Notes under the pieces: generated by a model
The model's input: the letters and a program-made list of their open reading frames with translations, nothing else
The model's database searches: none
What the model was told of the DNA's origin: nothing
Program-made: the position numbers and the translations under genes
Source: Bacillus sp. PK3_68
Lineage (GTDB): Bacteria; Bacillota; Bacilli; Bacillales; Domibacillaceae
Length of the DNA stretch: 64,000 bases
Reading direction: 5' to 3'
NCBI RefSeq assembly: GCF_003600835.1
Contig: NZ_NQYC01000001.1
Span: 310,001-374,000, forward strand
In this document: in pieces, positions 53,048-62,481 of the stretch
Position numbering within the stretch: the first letter of the stretch is position 1
Layout: each line of letters starts with the position of its first letter

Positions 53048-54163
53048 GTGAAGAAATCACGGGTTGTTGTGAAGATCGGCAGCAGTTCCCTGACGGATGA
53101 ACAAGGAAATATTGTGGAAGAAAAAGTTCAAGACCATGTGTCTGCAATCGCAAAGCTTCGTGAAAATGGGCATGAAGTCATAGTCGTTTCTTCTGGAGCC
53201 ATTGCCGCGGGGTTCCGGTCTCTTGGCTATAACTCTCGGCCTAAAGCAGTAGCCGCCAAGCAGGCAGCGGCAGCGGTTGGGCAAAGCTTGCTGATTCAGA
53301 AGTATATTTCCTTGCTTGCTCCTTTTGGCCTCGTTGCTGCTCAAATGCTGTTAACGAAGGAAGACTTTTACAGCCGCGGTCGCTTTCATAATTTTTATAC
53401 TTCGATGTCGGAATTATTGCGGGCAGGCGCTGTTCCGATTATTAACGAGAATGATTCTATTTCCATTGAGGAGCTTACTTATGGGGATAACGACATGCTG
53501 TCTGCACTTGTGAGCGGTTTTACCCAGGCGAATGCCTTGATTATCCTTACCGACATTGATGGGCTTTATGACAGCAACCCTGTTCATAACCCCGAAGCAA
53601 AACGGTTTCACTTTATTCCTGAAGTGACAGATGACCTGTTGTCGTATGCTGGTGACAGCAGCACTTCTATTGGTACCGGAGGAATGAGGTCAAAGCTCTT
53701 AGCAGCAAAAAAAGCGCTATCTCTTGGAGTGCCAGTGTTTGTTGGCAACGGCACAGGCAAGGAGAAGCTGATGGATATTCTTGAAGGAAAAGGAGCAGGC
53801 ACATACATTGGCGCTCCCTTCAAAAGTCATATGCAAATGAAAAAACAGTGGCTGGCCCATCATGCAAAAACAAACGGAGCGATCGTAGTAGATGAAGGAG
53901 CCGAGCAGGCGATTCTTTCAAAAGGAAAAAGCCTTCTGCCCGTTGGCGTTCTATCTGTTGAAGGCTTGTTCCATGCCATGGACGTGGTCACGGTCTTAAA
54001 TCAAAAAAGAGAAGTGCTCGGCAAAGGACAGGTTTTTTATTCTTCTGCAGACCTTGAAAAAGTGAAAGGCCAGGCTGGTGCACAAGCGCGTCATTATTCT
54101 ATCAATGAACGGGCTGAGGTCATTCATCGTGATAATTGGGTAACTACAAAAGTATTTATTTAA
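53048..54163 (+). CDS. proB: Glutamate 5-kinase
   Basis: A 371-residue kinase. The amino-acid-kinase domain (about 1-255) has [32 protein letters not shown] and [12 protein letters not shown], followed by [14 protein letters not shown]-terminal PUA domain (about 280-360) follows. It phosphorylates glutamate in the first step of proline synthesis. GTG start at 53048 after AAAAGGATG. Located 14-23 bp before proA, downstream of a proline T-box. Enzymes of this type are often feedback inhibited by proline. Confidence 0.96.
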   Translation: MKKSRVVVKIGSSSLTDEQGNIVEEKVQDHVSAIAKLRENGHEVIVVSSGAIAAGFRSLGYNSRPKAVAAKQAAAAVGQSLLIQKYISLLAPFGLVAAQMLLTKEDFYSRGRFHNFYTSMSELLRAGAVPIINENDSISIEELTYGDNDMLSALVSGFTQANALIILTDIDGLYDSNPVHNPEAKRFHFIPEVTDDLLSYAGDSSTSIGTGGMRSKLLAAKKALSLGVPVFVGNGTGKEKLMDILEGKGAGTYIGAPFKSHMQMKKQWLAHHAKTNGAIVVDEGAEQAILSKGKSLLPVGVLSVEGLFHAMDVVTVLNQKREVLGKGQVFYSSADLEKVKGQAGAQARHYSINERAEVIHRDNWVTTKVFI

Positions 54164-54185
54164 CAAAGAGAACGGAGTGGAGATA

Positions 54186-55427
54186 ATGGGAGAATTACTG
54201 GAGAAAGCAAGGCTATTAAAGACGGCTTCTTATCAAATGGCTATGTTGGATGAAGCAGAAAAAAACGAGGCGCTAGAAAGAATAGCTCAAGCGTTGCTTG
54301 CCAATGCAGATTTTATTTTACAGGAAAATGCCCGGGACATGGAAGATGGAACAACTGCCGGATTTGCTCCACCTTTACTAGACCGACTGCAGTTAACGGA
54401 GGAACGGATCGGCCAAATGACTGATGGCGTCCGACAATTAATTAAGCTAAAAGACCCGGTTGGCGAAACAACAGAACAGTGGACGCTTGAAAATGGATTA
54501 AATATTCGGACAGTCCGCGTGCCGCTCGGCGTGATCGGCATGGTGTATGAGGCACGGCCGAATGTTACGGTTGATGCCGCAGCTCTATGCTTAAAAGCAG
54601 GCAACGCAGTCCTGCTCCGCGGGAGTTCCTCTGCAGCTCGGTCCAATCTTGCATTGGTAAAAGTTATGAAAGCTGCTTTGCAAACTTCTTCGATTCCAGA
54701 AGATGCACTGCAATTGCTGGAAGACACAAGCAGAGAAACAGCGACTGAAATGTTCCGCTTAAATGAATACTTGGATGTGCTCATTCCACGGGGCGGAGCA
54801 GGCTTAATTCAGACTGTGATCAAACAGGCGACCGTACCTGTGTTGGAAACTGGTGTAGGGAATTGCCACGTCTATATTGATGGCAGCGCAGAGAAAGATA
54901 TGGCCATTGCCATTGCAGAAAATGCGAAGCTCCATCGACCTTCTGTCTGCAATGCAGCTGAAACGTTATTGATTGATATACATTGGCCTTACCGAAAAGA
55001 GCTCTTGCACACAATCGCCGAAAAAGGCGTTGAGCTGCGCGGATCGGCTGATTTGGCAGAGGAATTTTCATTTGTTAAACAAGCAGAAGAAGAAGACTGG
55101 CACACTGAGTATCTAGCTCCGATTCTTGCTGTAAAAACAGTGACAGGTGTCCGAGAGGCTATTACTCATATTCAAACATATGGAACGAAACACTCAGAAG
55201 CGATTGTGTCAGAGAACAGAGAACATGTGCAAACATTCTTCCGGGCGATTGATGCCGCAGTTCTTTATCATAATGCTTCCACTCGTTTTACAGACGGTGA
55301 ACAATTTGGATACGGAGCAGAAATCGGCATCAGTACCCAAAAGCTTCATGCCCGTGGGCCAATGGGGTTAAGAGCCCTTACGACAGTAAAGTCACTCGTA
55401 GAAGGAACCGGACAAATTAGACATTGA
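54186..55427 (+). CDS. proA: Gamma-glutamyl phosphate reductase
   Basis: A 413-residue aldehyde-dehydrogenase-like enzyme. Conserved parts are GVIGMVYEARPNVTVDAAAL, LRGSSSAARSN, VLIPRGGAGLI, the catalytic Cys in HRPSVCNAAETLL, and the C-terminal GAEIGISTQKLHARGPMGLR. It reduces glutamyl phosphate to glutamate semialdehyde, the second step of proline synthesis. I prefer the ATG at 54186, 8 nt past GGAG, over the GTG at 54177. Confidence 0.96.
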   Translation: MGELLEKARLLKTASYQMAMLDEAEKNEALERIAQALLANADFILQENARDMEDGTTAGFAPPLLDRLQLTEERIGQMTDGVRQLIKLKDPVGETTEQWTLENGLNIRTVRVPLGVIGMVYEARPNVTVDAAALCLKAGNAVLLRGSSSAARSNLALVKVMKAALQTSSIPEDALQLLEDTSRETATEMFRLNEYLDVLIPRGGAGLIQTVIKQATVPVLETGVGNCHVYIDGSAEKDMAIAIAENAKLHRPSVCNAAETLLIDIHWPYRKELLHTIAEKGVELRGSADLAEEFSFVKQAEEEDWHTEYLAPILAVKTVTGVREAITHIQTYGTKHSEAIVSENREHVQTFFRAIDAAVLYHNASTRFTDGEQFGYGAEIGISTQKLHARGPMGLRALTTVKSLVEGTGQIRH

Positions 55428-55429
55428 TG

Positions 55430-55468
55430 AAAAAACCGGCCGCTCTAATTTTGGGCTGCCGGTTTTTT
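55430..55468. terminator. Terminator after proBA, shared with convergent gene
   Basis: AAAAAACCGGC (55430-55440) and GCCGGTTTTTT (55458-55468). Confidence 0.9.
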
Positions 55469-55476
55469 CTCTCCAT

Positions 55477-55806
55477 TTACAGGAAGGCCATATGAATGTA
55501 GTTGCTTTCCTGTAAATGAAATCCCTGTTTAACGAGCGCTTCCCACATATAGCGATCCAGTGAATAAGGACTCTTTTCCTGTAATTCGGCCGCCTTTTCT
55601 TTGTCAAGCGAGAATGTATATAAATAGTCCTCAATGATAAAAGATGCATAAATGACTTCTTCATACTCATTCCAGTCAAACAGCAAAATAGCCTCTTGTC
55701 CCCAATCATTCAATTGTACATCCATGCAATTTATCACATGGTAAAAGTAGCTCTCATTACTCATCATCTTTGCTAGATAGCCTCTAAGCATCCCAGAAGT
55801 ATTCAT
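55477..55806 (-). CDS. Hypothetical protein
   Basis: A protein of about 109 residues, rich in aromatic and acidic residues (VQLNDWGQEAILLFDWNEYE, VIYASFIIEDYLYTFSLDKE). No known family is recognised. The start at 55806 has GGAGGAG 6 nt upstream. It is convergent with proA and shares its terminator. Confidence 0.6.
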   Translation of the reverse strand: MNTSGMLRGYLAKMMSNESYFYHVINCMDVQLNDWGQEAILLFDWNEYEEVIYASFIIEDYLYTFSLDKEKAAELQEKSPYSLDRYMWEALVKQGFHLQESNYIHMAFL

Positions 55807-55992
55807 CGAACTCCTCCATTTCCTGTTTATTATTGTCATGAACTATATAAACTTCCTATTCCCTCTCAGAGGCCTTTTAATCCAAGTGAACCTACTTTCT
55901 TTAAAACAGAAGGTTTGTTCATTAGGCGTGTGGATATACATTCCAGTCGCTGAGCGTTATCGGAGCCTCCCTCATAAGAACCATAATAGAAA

Positions 55993-56030
55993 AACGGACA
56001 AAAAAAGGGAATTCCCTTTTTCTGTCCGTT
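55993..56030 (-). terminator. Terminator of the lipoprotein gene
   Basis: A long imperfect stem, AACGGACAAAAAAAGGGA with TTCCCTTTTTCTGTCCGTT. Confidence 0.8.
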
Positions 56031-56039
56031 GGTTTCTCT

Positions 56040-56954
56040 TTATTTTAGTTCTTGAAGGATTAGCTGTTCCCCCTCTTTTTTGTAAGTGAACGTGATGCTT
56101 GTTCCTTCTTCCATTTGATCAAACTTCTTCATCATGTCACTGTCAGGGGCAACCTGGAAGGATTGTGGCTGTCCATCCACTTCAATTTCTACCGTATGTG
56201 GGTCGGCCATGCCATTGAAAGTTCCTTTTGCTTCAGTGTTTGTGTCATTGCTGCTTGCCGCTTTTAACTCCTGAAACACCAATTGTTCCCCCACTTTTTT
56301 ATAAGTAAACGTGATGTTTGTTCCTTCTTCCATTTGGTCAAATTTCTTCATCATGTCACTACCAGGAGTTACTTGGAAGGATTGTGGCTGTCCGTTTACT
56401 TCAACTTCCACTGTATGCGGATCAGCGACACCGTTAAACACTCCTTTTGCTTCAATAATTGTGCTGGCGCTGTCTTTTTTAGCGGTAATCTTTTTCAATT
56501 CTTGAAGGATCAGCTGTTCCCCCTCTTTTTTATAGGTGAACGTGACGTTTGTCCCTTCTTCCATTTGATCAAATTTCTTCATCATGTCACTGTCAGGGGC
56601 AACCTGGAAGGATTGCGGCTGTCCATCCACCTCAATTTCTACCGTATGTGGATCGGCCATGCCATTAAATACACCTGTCGCTTCCGTTATATTAGCAGCT
56701 GGCTCTTTGGGTGCAGCTGGCTGCTTGTCCGCATTATCCGCATTGTCTGTTTTGTCTGTATTGTCCGCTGGCTCCTCTGCCGGTTCTGGCGATTGAGTTG
56801 TTACCTCTTTATCTACCGGCTTCTCTGTTGTTTCTTCTGCGGAATTATCTGCAGGCTTCTCTGTAGACTGTTCTTTCGTTTCTTTTTCTGAACAAGCCCC
56901 TAATATTCCTCCAGTGAGCAAAACAGCTCCCAGGATTGCAGACCATTTCTTCAT
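56040..56954 (-). CDS. Lipoprotein with three tandem 60-residue repeats
   Basis: A 304-residue exported lipoprotein. The signal peptide ends in a lipobox LGAC (Cys near 21), followed by an acidic, Pro/Thr/Glu-rich linker of about 70 residues and three tandem repeats. Each repeat reads FNGxADPHTVEIEVDGQPQS, FQVAPDSDMMKKFDQMEEGT, then xxTFTYKKEGEQLILQELK. Repeats 1 and 3 are almost identical and repeat 2 is slightly diverged. I do not recognise the domain; the pattern suggests a small beta-rich extracellular unit. Start at 56954 with GAAGGGAG upstream. Monocistronic. Confidence 0.8.
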   Translation of the reverse strand: MKKWSAILGAVLLTGGILGACSEKETKEQSTEKPADNSAEETTEKPVDKEVTTQSPEPAEEPADNTDKTDNADNADKQPAAPKEPAANITEATGVFNGMADPHTVEIEVDGQPQSFQVAPDSDMMKKFDQMEEGTNVTFTYKKEGEQLILQELKKITAKKDSASTIIEAKGVFNGVADPHTVEVEVNGQPQSFQVTPGSDMMKKFDQMEEGTNITFTYKKVGEQLVFQELKAASSNDTNTEAKGTFNGMADPHTVEIEVDGQPQSFQVAPDSDMMKKFDQMEEGTSITFTYKKEGEQLILQELK

Positions 56955-57200
56955 AGATAACTCTCCCTTCACTTACTTCTCTTACAGCCTACATTGTAAC
57001 ATACATGGAATTTTTCGCTAACTATTTACATAATAAATAGAAAAAATAGGACTCCGGCCTGAGAGAATTTTCAAATTCTGAGAACATAATAAAATTCCTC
57101 CCTGTTTCCCTTGGGAGGCGGCTTCCTTTCATTTTCCCTGTTCATTTATTGAGAAAATAACAGTATAATAGTTCGTTGTATAAAGAAATGAGGGTTAAAC

Positions 57201-58313
57201 ATGAAACAAACGATTACACCTGTATTTGATCCATGGGAAGCTTACCTCGATGTACAGCAAGCTGGACATATACAATTATCAAACGTAGAGTTCACGACAA
57301 CGACTCTTTGCAATATGAGATGTGCGCACTGCGCAGTGGGTTACACGCTGCAAACGAAAGACCCTGATGCCTTACCGCTCGATCTATTTATCCAGCGGCT
57401 TGATGAAGTGCCTGCTTTGCGGGCCTTAAGTATTACTGGCGGCGAGCCTATGCTGTCAAAAGCTTCTGTTCGCAACTATGTGCTGCCGTTATTAAAATAT
57501 GCCCACGAACGGGATGTATACACACAGATTAATTCTAACTTGACGCTGGAGCTTTCTCGCTATGAGGAAATTGCTCCGTACCTAGACGTTCTACATATTT
57601 CCCATAACTGGGGCACAACAGAAGAATTTGCAGAAGTAGGCTTTGCCAATATGGCGCGGAAGCCGACATTGCAGCAGCGTGAAGCTTTGTTCCAGCGAAT
57701 GATTGATAACAGCCGCGAATTGTCTCGCATGGGAGTCATGGTATCAGCTGAAACCATGTTAAATAAAAGCACGCTCCCTTACCTAGAAAAGATTCACCGA
57801 CAGGTCGTAGAAGAAATGGAATGTGCTCGCCATGAAATTCATCCTATGTACCCAAGCGACTTCGCAAGTGCGCTTGAGTCGCTTTCTCTTGATGAAATCA
57901 GGGAGGCCATTCATCACCTGCTTGATATACGTGATCCAGATGTATGGATGCTGTTTGGTACTCTTCCTTTTTATGCTTGTAGCTCGGATGAAAGCACACA
58001 GCAGTTGCTCAAACGGCTGCGCACTGAAAAGAATGTGACCGTTCGTAACGATCCTGATGGCCGTTCTCGCTTGAATATTAATATCTTTACGGGGGAGATT
58101 ATCGTCACAGATTTTGGGGATGCGCCGCCTTTAGGAAATGTTCAGACGACTACCTTGCAGAAATCTTATGAAACATGGAATCAATCCAAGCTCGCTGCTG
58201 ATCTCAATTGTCATTGTTCAGGCGTTCAATGTTTAGGTCCTAATATTCTAGTTAAAAATGCTTATTATCCACACGTTGATTTTACAAATAAAAAAGCTGT
58301 TTTTGCTAAATAA
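57201..58313 (+). CDS. yfkAB: Radical SAM / CxCxxxxC protein YfkAB
   Basis: A 370-residue radical SAM enzyme. The cluster motif CX3CX2C is in TTTLCNMRCAHCAVG (near 37-44), followed by SITGGEPML for SAM binding. The C-terminal LNCHCSGVQCLGPN gives the CxCxxxxC motif that defines the YfkAB group, probably ligating a second iron-sulfur cluster. The reaction is unknown. Ribosome site GAGGGTTAAAC; monocistronic with a strong terminator. Confidence 0.92.
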   Translation: MKQTITPVFDPWEAYLDVQQAGHIQLSNVEFTTTTLCNMRCAHCAVGYTLQTKDPDALPLDLFIQRLDEVPALRALSITGGEPMLSKASVRNYVLPLLKYAHERDVYTQINSNLTLELSRYEEIAPYLDVLHISHNWGTTEEFAEVGFANMARKPTLQQREALFQRMIDNSRELSRMGVMVSAETMLNKSTLPYLEKIHRQVVEEMECARHEIHPMYPSDFASALESLSLDEIREAIHHLLDIRDPDVWMLFGTLPFYACSSDESTQQLLKRLRTEKNVTVRNDPDGRSRLNINIFTGEIIVTDFGDAPPLGNVQTTTLQKSYETWNQSKLAADLNCHCSGVQCLGPNILVKNAYYPHVDFTNKKAVFAK

Positions 58314-58387
58314 GAAAGCATTAGCCCCTGCAGAAGGTTAGAAAATATCTATTCTTCATTGTTTCTCTCCGTTCTGTATGAAGATTG

Positions 58388-58428
58388 CTAAAACCGCCAC
58401 AAGAGCTCATTTTGTCAGGCGGTTTTAG
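58388..58428 (+). terminator. Terminator of yfkAB
   Basis: CTAAAACCGCC (58388-58398) and GGCGGTTTTAG (58418-58428), then T6. Confidence 0.9.
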
Positions 58429-58509
58429 TTTTTTAATGCCATGCAAACGGTTCTCCCTGCCCATAAAAAAATGAGTAGGTGGTTTCTTTAGAATAAGGCT
58501 TGATTAACG

Positions 58510-58896
58510 TTAGTTATTTACTTTTTCCATGACGGCAAAGTAATTTTCTTCACTATCTGCAAAGTTAAATACTCTGCCAGAGGGCATATTTACAATGTCT
58601 CCGACTGTAACTTTTTTATTTAATAAGTCGCTATGTAACGTATCGAGGTTTTCTGAAAAAAACATTAAAGAAGGTGTGCCCAGATTTAATCCAGGTGACA
58701 TTTTGGCCACGAATTCCTTATTGTGCAGAAGGATAGTCGTTTCTGCCTCCTTTGTTGGACCGATTTCAATCCATCTCATTCCTTGGCCGTTATTTTCTTC
58801 AGAAATCACATGAAATCCCACTTTTTCCGTCCAAAAATTTACTGCTTCGTCCTGATTGTTTACATATAACATGATTTGACCGATCTTATGAATCAT
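58510..58896 (-). CDS. VOC-family (glyoxalase-like) protein
   Basis: A 128-residue vicinal-oxygen-chelate protein. IGQIMLYVNNQDEAVNFWTE and VGFHVISEE form the first beta-alpha-beta unit, and MPSGRVFNFADSEENYFAVM closes the second. It may be a lyase, dioxygenase-like or resistance protein; the metal-ligand set is not enough to decide. AGGAGGG precedes the ATG. Confidence 0.82.
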   Translation of the reverse strand: MIHKIGQIMLYVNNQDEAVNFWTEKVGFHVISEENNGQGMRWIEIGPTKEAETTILLHNKEFVAKMSPGLNLGTPSLMFFSENLDTLHSDLLNKKVTVGDIVNMPSGRVFNFADSEENYFAVMEKVNN

Positions 58897-59025
58897 TCAT
58901 TTTCCCTCCTGCATGTTTGATATCCATATTTAATTCTACAACGGGTGCGGATAACCCTTTCTAATTCGCACTTCTCTAAACTTTGTACGAATGGCCGTTT
59001 GAGTGTAAAATCTTAAACAAGTAAA

Positions 59026-59051
59026 ACCCCGTTTCAGGCTTAAAACGGGGT
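59026..59051 (-). terminator. Terminator beyond the SDR gene
   Basis: ACCCCGTTT and AAACGGGGT with an 8-nt loop and a TTTT tail on the minus strand. Confidence 0.65.
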
Positions 59052-59125
59052 GAAATATAGTTATTTAATTCTCACCGCAAGGCACTTAGTTCTCGGAGCA
59101 AAGTATCGGCTAAATGTGACTGAAA

Positions 59126-59860
59126 CTACCTTAAATAGCCCCCATTATTTATATCGAATGTTGCTCCTGTGTAATGCTTGGACTTATCTGATAATAAGAA
59201 GATAACCGTATCGGCCACATCTTCAGGCATCACAGGCGTATTAATGAGCTGGTGAGTTACATACTCTTTTTTTCTCCAATCAGGTATCACTCCCATCATC
59301 GGCGTGTTCACTATCGTAGGAGCGACTGCATTCACTCGGATATACGGTGAGAAATTCATGGCACTGCTTTTAGTTAAGCCTAGTATGGCCGCTTTTGATG
59401 TTCCGTAAATTGCATCTGAACTGCCTTCTATCCCTGATACTGAAGACATATTCACGATCACTCCCTTACGCTGATTGGAGAACAACTGCTGGCCGAACAT
59501 CTGTGTGAAGTAAATAAATCCCTTAACATTTATATTTAACACTTGATCAATTTCATCTTCTTGATAATCCAGTATATTCTTCGCCAAATAGATGCCTGCG
59601 TTATTCACTAAACTATCTGCATCAGCATGCTCTGACTCCACATAGGCAAAAAATGAGACCGCCTCTTCATATTTGCTTACATCTAACGGATAGGTGTAAA
59701 GAAATTCATGGCCATTCATGGCCTGTTTTAACTCATGTAAGGAGTCTTCATTTATATCACAGGCAATGACTGCAGCTCCTTCCTGCAAACATTGTTTCAC
59801 CATTTCTTTTCCAATACCAGAAGCCGCACCTGTTATGATGATCTTCCTGTTTTTTAACAC
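59126..59860 (-). CDS. Short-chain dehydrogenase/reductase
   Basis: A 244-residue classical SDR. The cofactor site is IIITGAASGIGKEM, the NNAG motif is LVNNAGIYLA, and the catalytic Ser/Tyr/Lys lie in VNMSSVSGIEG and YGTSKAA. The acidic residue in VIACDINED suggests NAD(H) preference. Ending TGATFDINNGGYLR. Substrate unknown. GTG start behind GAGGGGG. Confidence 0.9.
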   Translation of the reverse strand: MLKNRKIIITGAASGIGKEMVKQCLQEGAAVIACDINEDSLHELKQAMNGHEFLYTYPLDVSKYEEAVSFFAYVESEHADADSLVNNAGIYLAKNILDYQEDEIDQVLNINVKGFIYFTQMFGQQLFSNQRKGVIVNMSSVSGIEGSSDAIYGTSKAAILGLTKSSAMNFSPYIRVNAVAPTIVNTPMMGVIPDWRKKEYVTHQLINTPVMPEDVADTVIFLLSDKSKHYTGATFDINNGGYLR

Positions 59861-60097
59861 TCTATAAATCCCCCTCTTCTCACTTTTAAACGAATCCTTC
59901 CTGTAAATTAAAAACTGAATGTATAAACTATTTTATCATCGCTTATTGTGCAGCGTGGACAGATGATTAAATAAAATAACGGAAGATTTTTTTATAGGGC
60001 TTTGCTGTAAATCAGTATATACACTTTTTGCGCATAAGAGGACGATTCTTTGCTCATCCTACACTGTGATACTCGACAAAACGAAAGGAGTCTTTTC

Positions 60098-60373
60098 ATG
60101 CAGAATACACAAGCACCGATTCCGAACCCACCAAGAGTTCTTACAACGAAAGACTTGCTTTACTTAAAAGATGCATTATCATGGGAACTTCTGGCATTTA
60201 AAAAGCTTCATTTTTTCGCTCAACAGGTGAGCAATCCAGAAATCCAGCAAGCGCTCGAAAAAGCAGGAAGAATGCATCAAAATCACTTTCAAAAATTGCT
60301 TACCCATCTGCAAGTAGATAACAATGCTGCATTAGCCAGCTTGCCTACTCCTCAACAGGGACAGCATTCGTAA
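60098..60373 (+). CDS. Spore-coat-associated helical protein (CotF-partner type)
   Basis: A 91-residue protein: LTTKDLLYLKDALSWELLAF, KKLHFFAQQVSNPEIQQALE, KAGRMHQNHFQKLLTHL. This is a ferritin-like helical hairpin resembling the small proteins encoded beside CotF homologues (YraE/YraG style). Start at 60098 with AAAGGAG 8 nt upstream. It is followed 23 bp later by a CotF-like gene, so both are probably sporulation genes. Confidence 0.75.
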   Translation: MQNTQAPIPNPPRVLTTKDLLYLKDALSWELLAFKKLHFFAQQVSNPEIQQALEKAGRMHQNHFQKLLTHLQVDNNAALASLPTPQQGQHS

Positions 60374-60396
60374 AGAACCAAAAGGAGGTCGATGAA

Positions 60397-60735
60397 ATGT
60401 CAAATCAGCAAAATCCCAATCAAATTGCCAATCCGCAAACAGGACAATTGCCGAAAGTCAAAAGTCCAGAGATGAATGATCGTGACTTTATTAATGATGG
60501 TCTCAGCACATGTAAATACTTAACTGACAGCTTGAACATTGCTGTGCGTGAAGCAAGCCACGAACAGCTGTATTCGGACATGCTTCAAATTCTTTCAGAA
60601 ACCCATCAAAGCTGCCGCGAGCTTTACGAATTAATGTTTCAAAATGGCTGGTATAAGCTTGAGGCTGAGGATCAGCAAAAAATTGATCAAGCCTATAAGC
60701 AATTCAGTAATTACTCCTCGCAGTTTCCCTATTAA
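60397..60735 (+). CDS. CotF-family spore coat protein
   Basis: A 112-residue CotF-domain protein. MNDRDFINDGLSTCKYLTDS, LNIAVREASHEQLYSDMLQI and the conserved end NGWYKLEAEDQQKIDQAYKQ then FSNYSSQFPY closely follow CotF/YhcQ homologues. Expected in the spore coat. AAAGGAGG precedes the ATG; terminator at 60738. Confidence 0.87.
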   Translation: MSNQQNPNQIANPQTGQLPKVKSPEMNDRDFINDGLSTCKYLTDSLNIAVREASHEQLYSDMLQILSETHQSCRELYELMFQNGWYKLEAEDQQKIDQAYKQFSNYSSQFPY

Positions 60736-60737
60736 AA

Positions 60738-60773
60738 GAAAGATCCCGGCCATTTAGTTTGCCGGGATCTTTC
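60738..60773 (+). terminator. Terminator of the coat-protein pair
   Basis: GAAAGATCCCGGC and GCCGGGATCTTTC, perfect 13-bp arms, T-rich tail. Confidence 0.9.
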
Positions 60774-60865
60774 TTTTAACCAGCAAATTTCTCTATGTCA
60801 AAAAAAACAAAGGGGTGAATGGATAGATTATAATTAAAAATACATTCATTCTTAAAGGAGACGGC

Positions 60866-61471
60866 ATGATGGATCTTGAAGTGGGTTTTCTTCCGAAAAA
60901 TTGTATAAGAGATATACCAGATGCAGGTGGATACTTTCCTTTTTCTATAGATGGAAAGGCTCTATATGTTATAGATTATCAAAGCATTGATGAAGAATTT
61001 GAGAATTTTTTATGCGATTGGATGAAAAAATTAGACCGTTTTCCCATCTATGCTGTTTTTGAATATATGGATTATCAGGAAGAAGAGATAGAAAAAGAGT
61101 TTTCATTGGCCAAGGTTGAAAGGCTCCATATTAACTTTAAAAAAGAATTATTTATAAAAACAAAGTTAACAAATTTATCTCAATTGCAAGTGGTTATGCC
61201 TTATCTATACGGGCAAGGAAGCATGAATTTTTTTGCTGCATGGTCTCTTTCTCAAGATCTCTTCAGCTTTGATAAGCGAGAAATGAACACTCTCTTCGGC
61301 CTTAAAAAAGTACAGCTGCCTGTTATCTCTTTAAAACAAAAGGATACAGTCTTCTGGGTTGATTATGACGGGCAGTCCATAATTTCTATTTCAAATGAAA
61401 AGTTATTTTCATCGATTGAATCTATTAGCCATTCCTTCCCTTCAGACACCCATGTGATCAAATGTGAATAG
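60866..61471 (+). CDS. Hypothetical protein
   Basis: A 201-residue soluble protein with alternating aromatic and acidic stretches (FPFSIDGKALYVIDYQSIDE, YLYGQGSMNFFAAWSLSQDL). No signal peptide or membrane segment, and no family recognised. Ribosome site AAGGAGACGGC; two adjacent ATGs are both possible. Followed by a terminator. Confidence 0.65.
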   Translation: MMDLEVGFLPKNCIRDIPDAGGYFPFSIDGKALYVIDYQSIDEEFENFLCDWMKKLDRFPIYAVFEYMDYQEEEIEKEFSLAKVERLHINFKKELFIKTKLTNLSQLQVVMPYLYGQGSMNFFAAWSLSQDLFSFDKREMNTLFGLKKVQLPVISLKQKDTVFWVDYDGQSIISISNEKLFSSIESISHSFPSDTHVIKCE

Positions 61472-61515
61472 GCAGATAAAGAATGAGTTAGGCAATCTCT
61501 GCTGTCCAGATCGAA

Positions 61516-61542
61516 AAAGGATCTTCGATTTGAAGATCCTTT
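61516..61542 (+). terminator. Terminator after the hypothetical gene
   Basis: AAAGGATCTTC and GAAGATCCTTT with a 5-nt loop. Confidence 0.8.
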
Positions 61543-61642
61543 AGTAGAACAAGTGTGGCTTTGACATAAAGTTTGATAAAAAGCCATGTGTAGCCATGTG
61601 TTGTGGACAGAATTTTTCCCGGTCAGCAATCGGGCCAGGGTG

Positions 61643-62218
61643 TTACTTATCGATAATCGTTAGACACTCGCGGATATCTGTACGTGGTCGTGCAGTCGGT
61701 ACATGTTGGGGGTAGCCAATCATCAACGTAGCTACTATTTTTTCCCCAGGCGCGACACCGATTTCCTCTCTAAATGCGGGGTCATAAATCCAATCATTCG
61801 TACGCCAAATCATGCCGATGCCTCTTTCCCATGCAGCCAGTTGAAAATTTTGAATGAGCGAGGAGACCGCTCCATAATCTTCATCCCACCTTCTTTGGCG
61901 AGGATCTTCAGGCATAATAACGACAAGGTGTACGGGGATATCCCGGAAATATTGGGCTTTCCTCTTCACTTTTTCTGAAACGTCACCATCCACTTTTGGC
62001 TGTGAATGAATGTAGGCTTGGATAAATTTTTCTTTTCCTTCATCTACATATAACTGGAATCGCCACGGCTCTGTTAACTTATGATTGGGTGCCCACTTGG
62101 CCACGTTTAATAACTCAATAATCACTTCAGGACTAATCGGTTCCTTTTTAAAAGATTTAATCGTTCTACGATTTATAATGTTTTCTTCAACAGCATTTAT
62201 TCCTTCTTGATGGCTCAT
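61643..62218 (-). CDS. Nitroreductase-family protein
   Basis: An FMN-dependent nitroreductase of about 191 residues. The FMN-phosphate site RRTIKSFKKEPIS, WAPNHKLTEPWRF, DYGAVSSLIQNFQLAAWERG and the late VATLMIGYP are in the usual order. It reduces nitro compounds, quinones or related substrates. The start at 62218 has GGGGG 9 nt upstream; the ATG at 62227 abuts that site. Confidence 0.88.
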   Translation of the reverse strand: MSHQEGINAVEENIINRRTIKSFKKEPISPEVIIELLNVAKWAPNHKLTEPWRFQLYVDEGKEKFIQAYIHSQPKVDGDVSEKVKRKAQYFRDIPVHLVVIMPEDPRQRRWDEDYGAVSSLIQNFQLAAWERGIGMIWRTNDWIYDPAFREEIGVAPGEKIVATLMIGYPQHVPTARPRTDIRECLTIIDK

Positions 62219-62481
62219 CTTACACATCCCCCTTACATAGCTTTTGTAAAAGTATATGTAATTGATCGACCTACATGAAAAACATTCTCAATTACATTAT
62301 TTCTTAGTATAGCATGATTGCAAGTAATCTCCTAATCATACACGCAATAGCGATAGATATAACGCTAAATCCCATCTCACTGTACGAGGATTTTCTTTTA
62401 TCCGAAATTTAATTTATATAGTATTTATTCCATATATGGTAAAATTTGAATGATAAATAATTTGTTATAGGAGTGTATGTA

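Noticed and set aside
10338..58428. Identical terminator stems CTAAAACCGCC at 10338 and 58388 as possible cross-regulation
   Set aside because: An 11-bp stem of this composition recurs easily in terminators; no further shared sequence supports base-pairing regulation.
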